A stretch of DNA of 8,392 nt, taken from the NCBI GenBank assembly GCA_042091035.1, contig JBELIG010000139.1, positions 1-8,392 of the forward strand. The letters run 5' to 3'. The stretch comes from AM-2324 sp042091035 (lineage in GTDB: Bacteria > Bacteroidota > Bacteroidia > Chitinophagales > Saprospiraceae). The notes under the pieces were generated by a model. The model was not told the origin of the DNA. It was given only the letters and a program-made list of their open reading frames with translations, and ran no database searches. Shown here one piece after another: positions 1 through 6,989 of this stretch; positions within the stretch are counted from its first letter, which is position 1, and every line of letters begins with the position of its first letter. The position numbers were made by a program, and so were the translations under genes.

Positions 1-10
1 CTTCCGATCT
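1..10. other. Probable Illumina adapter remnant at the 5' end
   Basis: The first ten bases, CTTCCGATCT, are identical to the last ten bases of the standard Illumina adapter, which ends GCTCTTCCGATCT. The match sits exactly at the 5' edge of the window, where an untrimmed read end would leave it if this is also a contig end. Genomic sequence would then begin at about base 11, only two bases before the first start codon. No promoter or ribosome binding site of the first gene can therefore be read here. A chance match is possible but unlikely for ten bases at exactly this position. Confidence 0.8.
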
Positions 11-12
11 CA

Positions 13-1764
13 ATGAAAAAGTATATTATTTACATAGGAATTTTGCTTGGAGGATTGCTTCTTGGTTGGTTGATATTTGGTACACCATTGTCTGGTGATA
101 GTGAGCACAGTCATAATGAGCTATCTGAGAACGGACAGATTTGGACATGCTCTATGCATCCTCAAATCAGAATGAATGAGGCAGGAGACTGCCCAATATG
201 TGGTATGGATTTAATACCTCTTAAAGATTCTCAACCTGATGAGAACCCCATGAGTATTAAGATGTCTCCTACAGCTATGCAACTTGCTAATGTACAAACA
301 GCTATTGTGTCAAAAGGAAGTGCTCTCAAGGAATTAAAGCTAAATGGCAAAGTGCAACCAGATGAGAGACAAGTTTCTACTCAAACGAGTCACATAGCAG
401 GCAGAATAGAGCAACTAAAGATTAACTACACTGGAGAGCAGGTATCTAAAGGTCAAGTACTAGCCTATGTGTATTCTCCCGAACTAATAAGTGCACAAAA
501 GGAGTTGTTTGAAGCCCAAAAGCTTATTGAGTTACAACCGGCTTTATTTAATTCGGCCAAAGAGAAACTCCGGAACTGGAAACTTTCTGCAAGTACAATA
601 AATACAATAATTGAAACAGGAAAAATAATAGAGAATTTCCCTATTCGTGCAGATATTTCGGGTGTAGTTACAGATAAATTAGTCAATGTTGGAGACTATC
701 TAAATCAAGGAGAACCTATATATAAAATCTCCAACTTAAATAAACTTTGGATACTGTTTGATCTGTATGAGTCTGATTTGGGTTTTGTAAGAATAGGAGA
801 CAATGTATCATACTCTTTAAATGCAATTGCAGGCAAGACATTTAATGGACGGATAGCTTTCATCGACCCTATTGTGGACCCTAAAACTAGAACAGCCAAA
901 GCTAGAGTGGAGGTAAATAATTCTAATAATAAATTGAAACCTGAGATGTTGGTGAATGGCACTATTAAATCTGTGATTTCTGCTAAGGAAAATACTATGG
1001 TAGTTCCTAAGACTGCTGTAATGTGGACAGGAGAGAAATCTATAGTTTATAAAAAGATGGAGTCAGTGAGTGGAGTTAGCTTTATGCTCACAGAAGTAGT
1101 TTTAGGCCCTTCTCTAGGTGATTCGTATGTAGTAAGTAGTGGATTAGAAGAAGGTGACGAAATAGCCACTAATGGCACGTTTAGTATAGATGCCGCCGCA
1201 CAGCTGGCAGGTAAACCCAGTATGATGAATCCTGAAGGCGGTAAATCGTCAACAGGTCATAATCATGGAGGATCATCAAATGAAATGAATAACAAGCCAA
1301 ATAAGGCAGTTTCATTAAGTTCAGAAGCTAATAAAAGCCTAGGTAAACTCTTTGATTCATATTTGAAAGTAAAAGACAATTTAGTAAAAGATGACTTTGA
1401 AGGAAGTCAAGAATCTTTAATAGCGTTTAAAACACAGCTTAGTCAAATCAGTATGAGTCTATTCAAAGGTGAGAATCATGATATATGGATGAAACATTCT
1501 GGTGCACTAAAAAAACTCGCAGATAAATACACAGCATCAAAGGATATAGCGGAGGCCCGAGACAATTTTATTCATATCTCCGAGCAGATGATAATGGTTA
1601 GTAAAAGTCTAAAACCAAGAATAGATAAGTTGTACGTGCAGTTATGTCCTATGTCAGATAGAAACAATGGAGCAAGATGGTTAAGTAAAGAACAAAAGGT
1701 TTTGAATCCATATTTTGGAGAGGCAATGTTGAAGTGCGGTTCGGTTAAGGAAGAGTTAGAATAA
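13..1764 (+). CDS. cusB: CusB-like RND efflux periplasmic adaptor with heavy-metal-binding domain and DUF3347
   Basis: Membrane fusion protein that links an inner-membrane RND metal pump to an outer-membrane channel in the periplasm; 583 residues. Residues 4-23 form one hydrophobic anchor or uncleaved signal. Residues 44-70 are a heavy-metal-binding domain: WTCSMHP, then GDCPICGMDL, giving Cys46, Met48, His49, Cys60, Cys63 and Met65 as ligands. The adaptor core follows: first lipoyl half about 121-158, alpha hairpin 158-208, second lipoyl half 209-240, beta-barrel about 243-320, membrane-proximal part to about 395. A His/Gly/Ser linker (GHNHGG, 415-420) leads to a DUF3347 domain at about 432-576, recognised by its end: CPMS at 545-548, WLSKE, NPYFGEAMLKCG. 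The length exceeds E. coli CusB because of the two added domains. The start is the first ATG, and its MKKYIIYIGILLGG opening is typical of Bacteroidota homologues. No RND gene follows directly; its pump is probably upstream, outside the window. The copper/silver role is inferred from family features. Confidence 0.93.
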   Translation: MKKYIIYIGILLGGLLLGWLIFGTPLSGDSEHSHNELSENGQIWTCSMHPQIRMNEAGDCPICGMDLIPLKDSQPDENPMSIKMSPTAMQLANVQTAIVSKGSALKELKLNGKVQPDERQVSTQTSHIAGRIEQLKINYTGEQVSKGQVLAYVYSPELISAQKELFEAQKLIELQPALFNSAKEKLRNWKLSASTINTIIETGKIIENFPIRADISGVVTDKLVNVGDYLNQGEPIYKISNLNKLWILFDLYESDLGFVRIGDNVSYSLNAIAGKTFNGRIAFIDPIVDPKTRTAKARVEVNNSNNKLKPEMLVNGTIKSVISAKENTMVVPKTAVMWTGEKSIVYKKMESVSGVSFMLTEVVLGPSLGDSYVVSSGLEEGDEIATNGTFSIDAAAQLAGKPSMMNPEGGKSSTGHNHGGSSNEMNNKPNKAVSLSSEANKSLGKLFDSYLKVKDNLVKDDFEGSQESLIAFKTQLSQISMSLFKGENHDIWMKHSGALKKLADKYTASKDIAEARDNFIHISEQMIMVSKSLKPRIDKLYVQLCPMSDRNNGARWLSKEQKVLNPYFGEAMLKCGSVKEELE

Positions 1765-1779
1765 AAGTTAGTTTAAGAT

Positions 1780-1787
1780 TATATTTG
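1780..1787 (+). promoter_or_regulatory. Candidate -7 promoter element (TATATTTG) of the Fur-like gene
   Basis: TATATTTG matches the Bacteroidota -7 consensus TAnnTTTG and lies in the 32-base gap between the adaptor and the Fur-like gene. Its last G is followed by 9 bases and then the ATG at 1797, so the transcript would have a leader of only a few bases. No clear TTTG/TTG -33 element lies 17-23 bases upstream, inside the end of the preceding gene, which weakens the call. The gene may also be read through from upstream. Confidence 0.35.
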
Positions 1788-1796
1788 ATTCTTAGT

Positions 1797-2210
1797 ATGA
1801 ACGATGCACTTGATTATAAACTTGCTCAAAGAGATATTAAACCAACAGCAATGCGAATACTTGTTTTGCAACACCTTATGGAGCAAAACAAAGCAATTTC
1901 CCTTCAAACCATTGAAAGTGCTTTTGATATTGCAGATAAATCTACATTGTATCGAACATTAAAAACATTTGAAAAAAACAAACTGGTTCACACAATAGAT
2001 GATGGCACGAAACAACTCAAATATGCCCTTTGCTTAGAAAGTTGTGAGTGTGAGACCATTGACCAACACTACCATTTTCATTGTTCCAACTGTCAGAACA
2101 CTTTTTGTCTGACTAACCAAAATATACCTAAAATCGAGCTACCCAAAAATTTCAAAATGCACCGAGCCAATATGGTAATAAAGGGTTTATGCGAGAATTG
2201 TAACAAGTAA
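1797..2210 (+). CDS. Fur-family metal-dependent transcriptional repressor
   Basis: DNA-binding metal sensor of the Fur/Zur/PerR family; 137 residues from the ATG, a normal family length. The N-terminal winged helix spans about 1-78, with recognition helix STLYRTLKTF at 49-58 followed by the wing. The dimerisation half holds the family motif HYHFHC (His91, His93, His95, Cys96) and two CxxC pairs, Cys96/Cys99 and Cys132/Cys135, the usual structural zinc site. His122 aligns with the late sensor histidine. Extra cysteines at 79, 83, 85 and 104 (CLESCEC, TFCL) could be further ligands. An in-frame TTG at 1785 would add four residues; ATG 1797 is preferred because it is a stronger start and the extension has no family support. 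It follows the adaptor by 32 bases and precedes the Czc-like operon, which it probably represses. Which metal it senses cannot be told; zinc or copper excess are inferences from context. Confidence 0.9.
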   Translation: MNDALDYKLAQRDIKPTAMRILVLQHLMEQNKAISLQTIESAFDIADKSTLYRTLKTFEKNKLVHTIDDGTKQLKYALCLESCECETIDQHYHFHCSNCQNTFCLTNQNIPKIELPKNFKMHRANMVIKGLCENCNK

Positions 2211-2216
2211 AAAACT

Positions 2217-2233
2217 TTGCAAGTGGGTTGCAA
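2217..2233. promoter_or_regulatory. Candidate repressor operator, TTGCAA-N5-TTGCAA
   Basis: TTGCAAGTGGGTTGCAA starts 7 bases after the Fur-like stop codon and 45 bases before the ATG of the next gene. Each TTGCAA is its own reverse complement, so the 17 bases are both a dyad and a direct repeat with centres 11 bases apart, about one helical turn. It lies just upstream of the candidate -7 element at 2245, where a bound dimer would block RNA polymerase. The adjacent Fur-family gene makes that protein the obvious candidate binder. No comparable pair was noticed elsewhere in the window; single TTGCAA hexamers occur inside coding sequence. Confidence 0.5.
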
Positions 2234-2244
2234 TAAACTTGTTC

Positions 2245-2252
2245 TATCTTTG
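2245..2252 (+). promoter_or_regulatory. Candidate -7 promoter element (TATCTTTG) of the Czc-like operon
   Basis: TATCTTTG fits the Bacteroidota -7 consensus TAnnTTTG. A possible -33 element is TTTG at 2216-2219 (25-base spacing, rather long) or TTG at 2228-2230 (14 bases, short); both overlap the dyad at 2217-2233. The ATG at 2262 comes 9 bases after the final G, implying an almost leaderless mRNA. This placement argues against the in-frame TTG at 2217 as the start of the downstream gene, since it would lie upstream of the predicted transcription start. Confidence 0.45.
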
Positions 2253-2261
2253 AACTCAGAA

Positions 2262-2582
2262 ATGAGAATATTTGCATTAATAACATCTATTTATATTGCA
2301 GCACTTTCGGTAGTGCCGTGTACAGATGGTATGCCGCAAAGTTCCATTCATACAGACATTGAGGTTTCAGCAGCAGAGCACGACCATGATCATTCAGAAC
2401 ACCAAGATGATTGCACTCCTTTTTGTGTTTGTGCTTGTTGTGGCTCTATAGTTACTTTACCTACCGATAAAGCGATGTTAGAGAAAAAAATAGAAATTTC
2501 TACTGACTACCTTTTTCATTACACATTCGACTATTCCTTTGACTACAGCGAAGGAGTTTGGCATCCGCCAAGCCTTAGTTAA
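2262..2582 (+). CDS. Small exported Cys/His-rich protein, DUF6660-like
   Basis: A 106-residue protein of unknown biochemical role that resembles the DUF6660 group found beside metal RND operons in Bacteroidota. Residues 1-19 are a hydrophobic export signal (MRIFALITSIYIAALSVVPC). Cys20 follows Pro, so it is a poor lipobox and a lipoprotein call is doubtful. A His/Asp run (His40, 42, 44, 47) leads into CTPFCVCACCG, with Cys51, 55, 57, 59 and 60: a compact potential metal site. The tail has a short FDYSFDYS repeat and ends GVWHPPSLS, the WxPP-type ending I associate with this group. An in-frame TTG at 2217 would add 15 residues before the signal and sits inside the putative operator, so ATG 2262 is chosen. 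It follows the Fur-like gene and precedes the pump by 74 bases. A role as periplasmic metal binder or handover protein is inference. Confidence 0.82.
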   Translation: MRIFALITSIYIAALSVVPCTDGMPQSSIHTDIEVSAAEHDHDHSEHQDDCTPFCVCACCGSIVTLPTDKAMLEKKIEISTDYLFHYTFDYSFDYSEGVWHPPSLS

Positions 2583-2656
2583 ACCACTTTCCAAGGGACA
2601 GCTATGCCCTTTCCATTCATAGTTTAGGTTTAACTTTTTTATAAAATCAAATATTA

Positions 2657-5600
2657 ATGTTCGATAATTTAATCGCTTATTCGGTTAAGAATAAGTTTGT
2701 CATAGGGCTCTTCGTAGCAGCCCTTATAGTTTGGGGGTTATTTTCTCTCAAGCAGCTACCCATAGATGCTGTACCTGATATTACCAATAATCAAGTACAG
2801 ATAATCACTATTTCGCCCACACTTGCTACGCAAGAAGTGGAGCAGTTTATTACAACTCCTGTTGAGCTTGCTCTACAAAGTCTGCAAAAAACAGAAGAGA
2901 TACGTTCTATATCTCGCTTTGGGCTTTCAGTAGTTACCGTAGTATTTGAAGAAAACTACGATATATACTTAGCTCGACAGCTAGTGAATGAAAGACTCAA
3001 AGAGGCTCAAGGCAATATACCTGATGGCTTAGGTGTGCCAGAAATGGGGCCCCTCTCTACTGGATTAGGTGAGATATATCAATATGTAGTTCGACCAGAT
3101 CAAGGCTTTGAAGAAAAATATTCCGCTACTGAGTTACGAAGCATCCAAGATTGGATTGTCAAAAGACAGTTGCTTGGAATCGAAGGAGTAGCTGAAGTCA
3201 ATTCAATGGGTGGATTTTTAAAACAATATGAAGTAGCCGTTAATCCTAATCTTCTTAAATCTGTAGGCATAAGTATTTCAGATGTATTAGAGGCCTTAGA
3301 AAAAAGCAATGAGAATACTGGTGGAGCATACATTGAGAAAAATTCCAATGCCTACTATATCCGTTCTGAAGGATTAGCAAAGTCTTTAGATGATATTGGA
3401 AAAATAGTGGTTAGTGATAGAGGAAATATTCCAGTTTTAATTAGTGACATAGCTACTGTACAATATGGTAAAGCTCCTCGATATGGAGCGTTAGTTCGAA
3501 ATGGTGCAGAAGTAGTAGGTGGTAAGGTAATGATGTTCAAAGGAGCAAATTCTGCACAAGTAACTGAAAGAATTAAAGAACGAGTAGTACAAGTTCAAAA
3601 ATCATTACCCGAAGGCGTAATCATAGAACCTTACTTGGTAAGAGATAAACTGGTGAATACTGCAATTGGTACGGTTAAAAAGAATCTAATTGAAGGTGGT
3701 TTAATAGTCATCTTTATATTAGTTCTTCTACTTGGTAATTGGAGAGCTGGATTAATTGTGGCTTCGGTCATTCCTCTGGCAATGCTGTTTGCCGTTTCTA
3801 TGATGAACTTATTAGGTATATCAGCTAATCTTATGAGTTTAGGTGCTATTGATTTTGGATTGATAGTAGATGGTGCAGTTATAATAGTGGAAGCTATAGT
3901 ACACCGCCTACAAGTCAAAAAAGCAGGAAGTCTGCTTTCGCAAACCGAAATGGACACAGAGGTAATTGCTTCCTCACAGAAAATAAGAAGTTCAGCAGCA
4001 TTTGGTGAGATTATCATTCTGATGGTATACATACCTATTTTGGCTTTGGTAGGTATAGAAGGTAAAATGTTTAAGCCTATGGCTCAAACAGTAATGCTTG
4101 CTATTGCAGGTGCATTGATACTTTCATTGACGTATGTACCTATGATGGCAGCCTTGGTGCTCAAGAAAAATGTAGTCAATAAAGAAACTTTTGCAGATAA
4201 AATCATTGCCTTTTTCCAAAGAGGCTACACACCAATTTTAAATGCAGCTCTACGGTTCAAAACAGTTTTTGTAAGTGCAACTATACTTGCTTTTTTAATC
4301 AGTCTGTTTGTATTCAGTAGGATGGGTGGCGAGTTTATTCCTACATTAGAAGAAGGTGACTTGGCAATGCACCAAATCTTAGTGCCGGGCAGTTCACTGT
4401 CTCAAAGTGTAGAAACTGCTAAACTTATTCAAAACAGATTAAAAGATAGTATTCCAGAAATCATCGATGATGTGGTAATTATAGGTTCGGCAGAAGTGCC
4501 AACTGATCCTATGCCCACAGAAATAGGCGACCATATTTTAGTTATGAAACCTAAATCTGAATGGACAACAGCCAGTACTAAACAGGGAATGTTTGACGCT
4601 ATAAATGATGTCTTGAAAGATATTCCAGGAGTGACTTATGAATACTCACAACCAATTCAAATGAGGTTTAATGAATTGATGACAGGAACTCGGTCTGATA
4701 TTGCCATTAAGCTATTTGGTGCTGACTTAGATGTGCTTTATCAAAAAGCAATAGAAGCTCAGGCTATAATCGAAAAAGTAAGTGGTGTTGCTTCTGCCAA
4801 TGTAGAGCAAACGATTGGAATGCCTCAAATTATCGTTTCATATAAATATGATAATATGGCACAATACGGTTTACATATTCAAGAGGTCAATCAAGTTGTT
4901 CGTTCAGCCTTTGCTGGAGAAAAAGCAGGAATTATTTATGAGGGTGATAAAAGGTTTGATTTAGTGGTTCGCCTAGCGGAAGAAAATAGAACAGGTATAG
5001 AAGATGTCGAAAATCTATTTATAACGCTGAGCAATGGAAGTCAAGTGCCGCTTACCAGTGTAGCCAATGTTGATTTGATAGATGCACCTATGCAAATTTC
5101 AAGAGAAAACACTAATAGAAGAATTGTAATTGGTGTAAATGTAGGTAATACAGATGTAGAATCTTTAGTGGAAAAGATCCAAACAGAATTAGACACTAAA
5201 GTTAAGTTGCCGAACGGTTATTACTTTACTTATGGCGGACAGTTTGAAAACCTAAAAGCAGCCAATGCGAGATTATCTATTGCCGTTCCAATGGCCTTAG
5301 CCTTAATCTTCATATTGCTTTACTTCACCTTCGGTTCAGTATCACAAGCAGCTTTGATTTTTACAGCTATTCCTTTATCTGCCATTGGTGGAATATGGGC
5401 TTTACAACTAAGAGGGTTACCTTTTAGCATTTCAGCAGGCATTGGTTTCATAGCACTATTTGGAGTAGCCGTATTGAATGGAATAGTCCTTATTGGCTAT
5501 TTCAATCAACTTAAAAAGGAAGGAATGAAAAACATAAAAGAAAGAATAACAACAGGAACAAGAGTAAGACTTAGACCAGTTATTATGACGGCTGCAGTAG

Positions 5601-6976
5601 CTTCACTTGGTTTTTTACCAATGGCTATATCTACTTCGGGTGGAGCAGAAGTTCAAAGACCATTGGCAACGGTAGTTATTGGTGGTTTGATAACCGCTAC
5701 TTTTTTAACATTGATAATATTGCCTATTCTTTACTATTGGTTAGAAAAATGGAGCGAAAGAAAAGCCAACAGAATTAATGTATCGAAAGGTGGTGTATTA
5801 GGAATCTTGTTGATGTTAGGTTTGTCCTTTTCTGCCCAAGCACAAGAGCAAGCTCTTGATCTAGATAGTGCTATTTCTATGGCAATCACTAATCATCCCA
5901 ATTTAAAAGCAGCAAGTTTGGAAGTAGAGAAAAACAAGTCTTTACAAAACCTAAAATATAACTTGGGTACTACAGATATATCCTATCAAGGTGATGGATT
6001 AGTAGATAGACAATTTGGACAGCAGGTTAATCAATTTGGAGTAGTTCAGAATTTCCCAAGTCCAGGTATTACTAAGGCTCAAAATAAATTGCAAGATGCG
6101 TATACAAGTCAGAGCAGCACCCAACAGCAAATAACGGAGAACGAACTGAAATGGAAAGTCAAGCAATTATACTTTGAAATTCAGTACAAAAAGGAATTGG
6201 AAAGGCTTTATAGCAATCTTGTTTCTACATATAAAGAATACCATAGAAAATCAACTGTAAGAGTACAAGCAGGAGCTGCCAGTCGTATCGAAGAACTAAC
6301 TTTACAATCCAAATGGAAGGAATACGAACTGCTCTTTAACCAAGTGAAAATAGAAATTGCTAACTTAAATAAGCGGTTTCAATTATTACTAAATACCAAG
6401 GAGTCTATTACCACCATAAATAGTCTATCAGTGGCAAACTATTTCACTCAGATAGATACAGCTACAAACCCACTTCTATTAAAAAGTCAGCAAGAAATTG
6501 CCGTAGAAAATGCCAAAGTAGATGCTATGAAGGCTGAATTAAAACCCAGCTTCAATGTTGGCTATGCTGCACAAAATTTCAATCAAGGAGGTTGGCTAAA
6601 TGCGGCACAAGCAGGCGTTGCTATTCCGCTATTTAATGGTCAAACTAAAAAGAGAATAGCGGCTCAGGAAAAGCAGATTGAGATAGGCAACTATCAATAC
6701 CAAAGTACACTTTTGAGTTTCAAACAAGACCAATTAGAGATACAAAACACATTGAACTTGTATCAAGCAGGAGTGGATTTTTACAAAAACCAAATAGAAA
6801 CCATTAATCCAGAAATTATCAGAATAAGTGAACTAAACTACCAAGCAGGAGAAATCTCTTACTTAGAATTATTGAACACTTTACAACTGATGACAACCAA
6901 TAATAAAAATTATTGGGAGCAGATTTTAGCCTACAATAAGGCGGTAGCTGACTTTCAATTTCTTACAAATCAATAA
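2657..6976 (+). CDS. czcA: CzcA-like heavy-metal RND pump fused to a TolC-type outer-membrane factor
   Basis: Proton-driven metal exporter; 1439 residues against about 1040 for a usual CzcA/CusA. Residues 1-1035 are the RND pump: TM1 about 13-31, a first periplasmic domain, TM2-TM6 about 345-500, TM7 about 533-552, a second periplasmic domain, and TM8-TM12 from about 874. TM4 carries DFGLIVDGAVIIVE with Asp399, Asp405 and Glu412, the proton-relay spacing of CzcA (D402, D408, E415). By remembered alignment, the copper-binding methionines of E. coli CusA (573, 623, 672) are His572, Ile623 and Glu673 here, which favours Zn/Cd/Co-type substrates over Cu(I)/Ag(I). Residues 1045-1062 are a second-signal-like hydrophobic stretch ending SAQAQ. 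Residues 1064-1439 are an OEP/TolC domain with long amphipathic helices and two beta-barrel segments. Such fusions are known in Bacteroidota. The adaptor gene follows 13 bases downstream, so the whole tripartite system is encoded by two genes. The reading frame is intact throughout. Confidence 0.93.
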   Translation: MFDNLIAYSVKNKFVIGLFVAALIVWGLFSLKQLPIDAVPDITNNQVQIITISPTLATQEVEQFITTPVELALQSLQKTEEIRSISRFGLSVVTVVFEENYDIYLARQLVNERLKEAQGNIPDGLGVPEMGPLSTGLGEIYQYVVRPDQGFEEKYSATELRSIQDWIVKRQLLGIEGVAEVNSMGGFLKQYEVAVNPNLLKSVGISISDVLEALEKSNENTGGAYIEKNSNAYYIRSEGLAKSLDDIGKIVVSDRGNIPVLISDIATVQYGKAPRYGALVRNGAEVVGGKVMMFKGANSAQVTERIKERVVQVQKSLPEGVIIEPYLVRDKLVNTAIGTVKKNLIEGGLIVIFILVLLLGNWRAGLIVASVIPLAMLFAVSMMNLLGISANLMSLGAIDFGLIVDGAVIIVEAIVHRLQVKKAGSLLSQTEMDTEVIASSQKIRSSAAFGEIIILMVYIPILALVGIEGKMFKPMAQTVMLAIAGALILSLTYVPMMAALVLKKNVVNKETFADKIIAFFQRGYTPILNAALRFKTVFVSATILAFLISLFVFSRMGGEFIPTLEEGDLAMHQILVPGSSLSQSVETAKLIQNRLKDSIPEIIDDVVIIGSAEVPTDPMPTEIGDHILVMKPKSEWTTASTKQGMFDAINDVLKDIPGVTYEYSQPIQMRFNELMTGTRSDIAIKLFGADLDVLYQKAIEAQAIIEKVSGVASANVEQTIGMPQIIVSYKYDNMAQYGLHIQEVNQVVRSAFAGEKAGIIYEGDKRFDLVVRLAEENRTGIEDVENLFITLSNGSQVPLTSVANVDLIDAPMQISRENTNRRIVIGVNVGNTDVESLVEKIQTELDTKVKLPNGYYFTYGGQFENLKAANARLSIAVPMALALIFILLYFTFGSVSQAALIFTAIPLSAIGGIWALQLRGLPFSISAGIGFIALFGVAVLNGIVLIGYFNQLKKEGMKNIKERITTGTRVRLRPVIMTAAVASLGFLPMAISTSGGAEVQRPLATVVIGGLITATFLTLIILPILYYWLEKWSERKANRINVSKGGVLGILLMLGLSFSAQAQEQALDLDSAISMAITNHPNLKAASLEVEKNKSLQNLKYNLGTTDISYQGDGLVDRQFGQQVNQFGVVQNFPSPGITKAQNKLQDAYTSQSSTQQQITENELKWKVKQLYFEIQYKKELERLYSNLVSTYKEYHRKSTVRVQAGAASRIEELTLQSKWKEYELLFNQVKIEIANLNKRFQLLLNTKESITTINSLSVANYFTQIDTATNPLLLKSQQEIAVENAKVDAMKAELKPSFNVGYAAQNFNQGGWLNAAQAGVAIPLFNGQTKKRIAAQEKQIEIGNYQYQSTLLSFKQDQLEIQNTLNLYQAGVDFYKNQIETINPEIIRISELNYQAGEISYLELLNTLQLMTTNNKNYWEQILAYNKAVADFQFLTNQ
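5789..5845 (+). other. Signal-peptide-like linker between pump and outer-membrane factor
   Basis: Codons 1045-1063 of the pump gene encode GGVLGILLMLGLSFSAQAQ, preceded by basic residues Lys1036, Arg1039 and Lys1044. This has the n-, h- and c-regions of a Sec signal peptide, with an A-Q-A|Q site after Ala1062 and an acidic, helical OMF start right after it. RND pumps end in the cytoplasm, so this stretch would carry the OMF domain back into the periplasm, either as a thirteenth membrane helix or by cleavage. Confidence 0.65.
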
Positions 6977-6989
6977 AAGACATTTAAAA

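Noticed and set aside
465..962. Two antisense open frames (465-686 and 705-962) within the first adaptor gene
   Set aside because: They lie opposite a well-supported coding region, show no recognisable domain or promoter, and are the kind of shadow expected in an AT-rich gene.
1785..1796. TTG start adding four residues to the Fur-like protein
   Set aside because: The TTG overlaps the candidate -7 element; ATG 1797 gives a normal Fur length and is the stronger start.
2217..2261. TTG start adding 15 residues to the small Cys/His protein
   Set aside because: The extension lies over the dyad and the -7 element and would put polar residues before an otherwise well-formed signal peptide.
2593..2611. 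Hairpin AAGGG / CCCTT between the small protein and the pump, possible terminator or attenuator
   Set aside because: The stem is only five base pairs with a nine-base loop and is followed by TTCC rather than a T run. It is too weak to call, and the genes around it look like one operon.
2625..2638. TAGGTTTA and TAACTTTT as internal promoters before the pump
   Set aside because: Both miss the final G of TAnnTTTG and no convincing -33 element was found.
3100..4032. Three antisense open frames (3100-3348, 3355-3540, 3631-4032) within the pump gene
   Set aside because: They are fully inside the strongly conserved RND frame, have no family resemblance, and their hydrophobic content only mirrors the membrane helices coded on the other strand.
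5778..5801. ATG at 5778 as a separate start for the outer-membrane factor
   Set aside because: It is out of frame and meets a TAG after a few codons. The pump and OMF frames are continuous, as in other Bacteroidota fusions, so no frameshift is needed.
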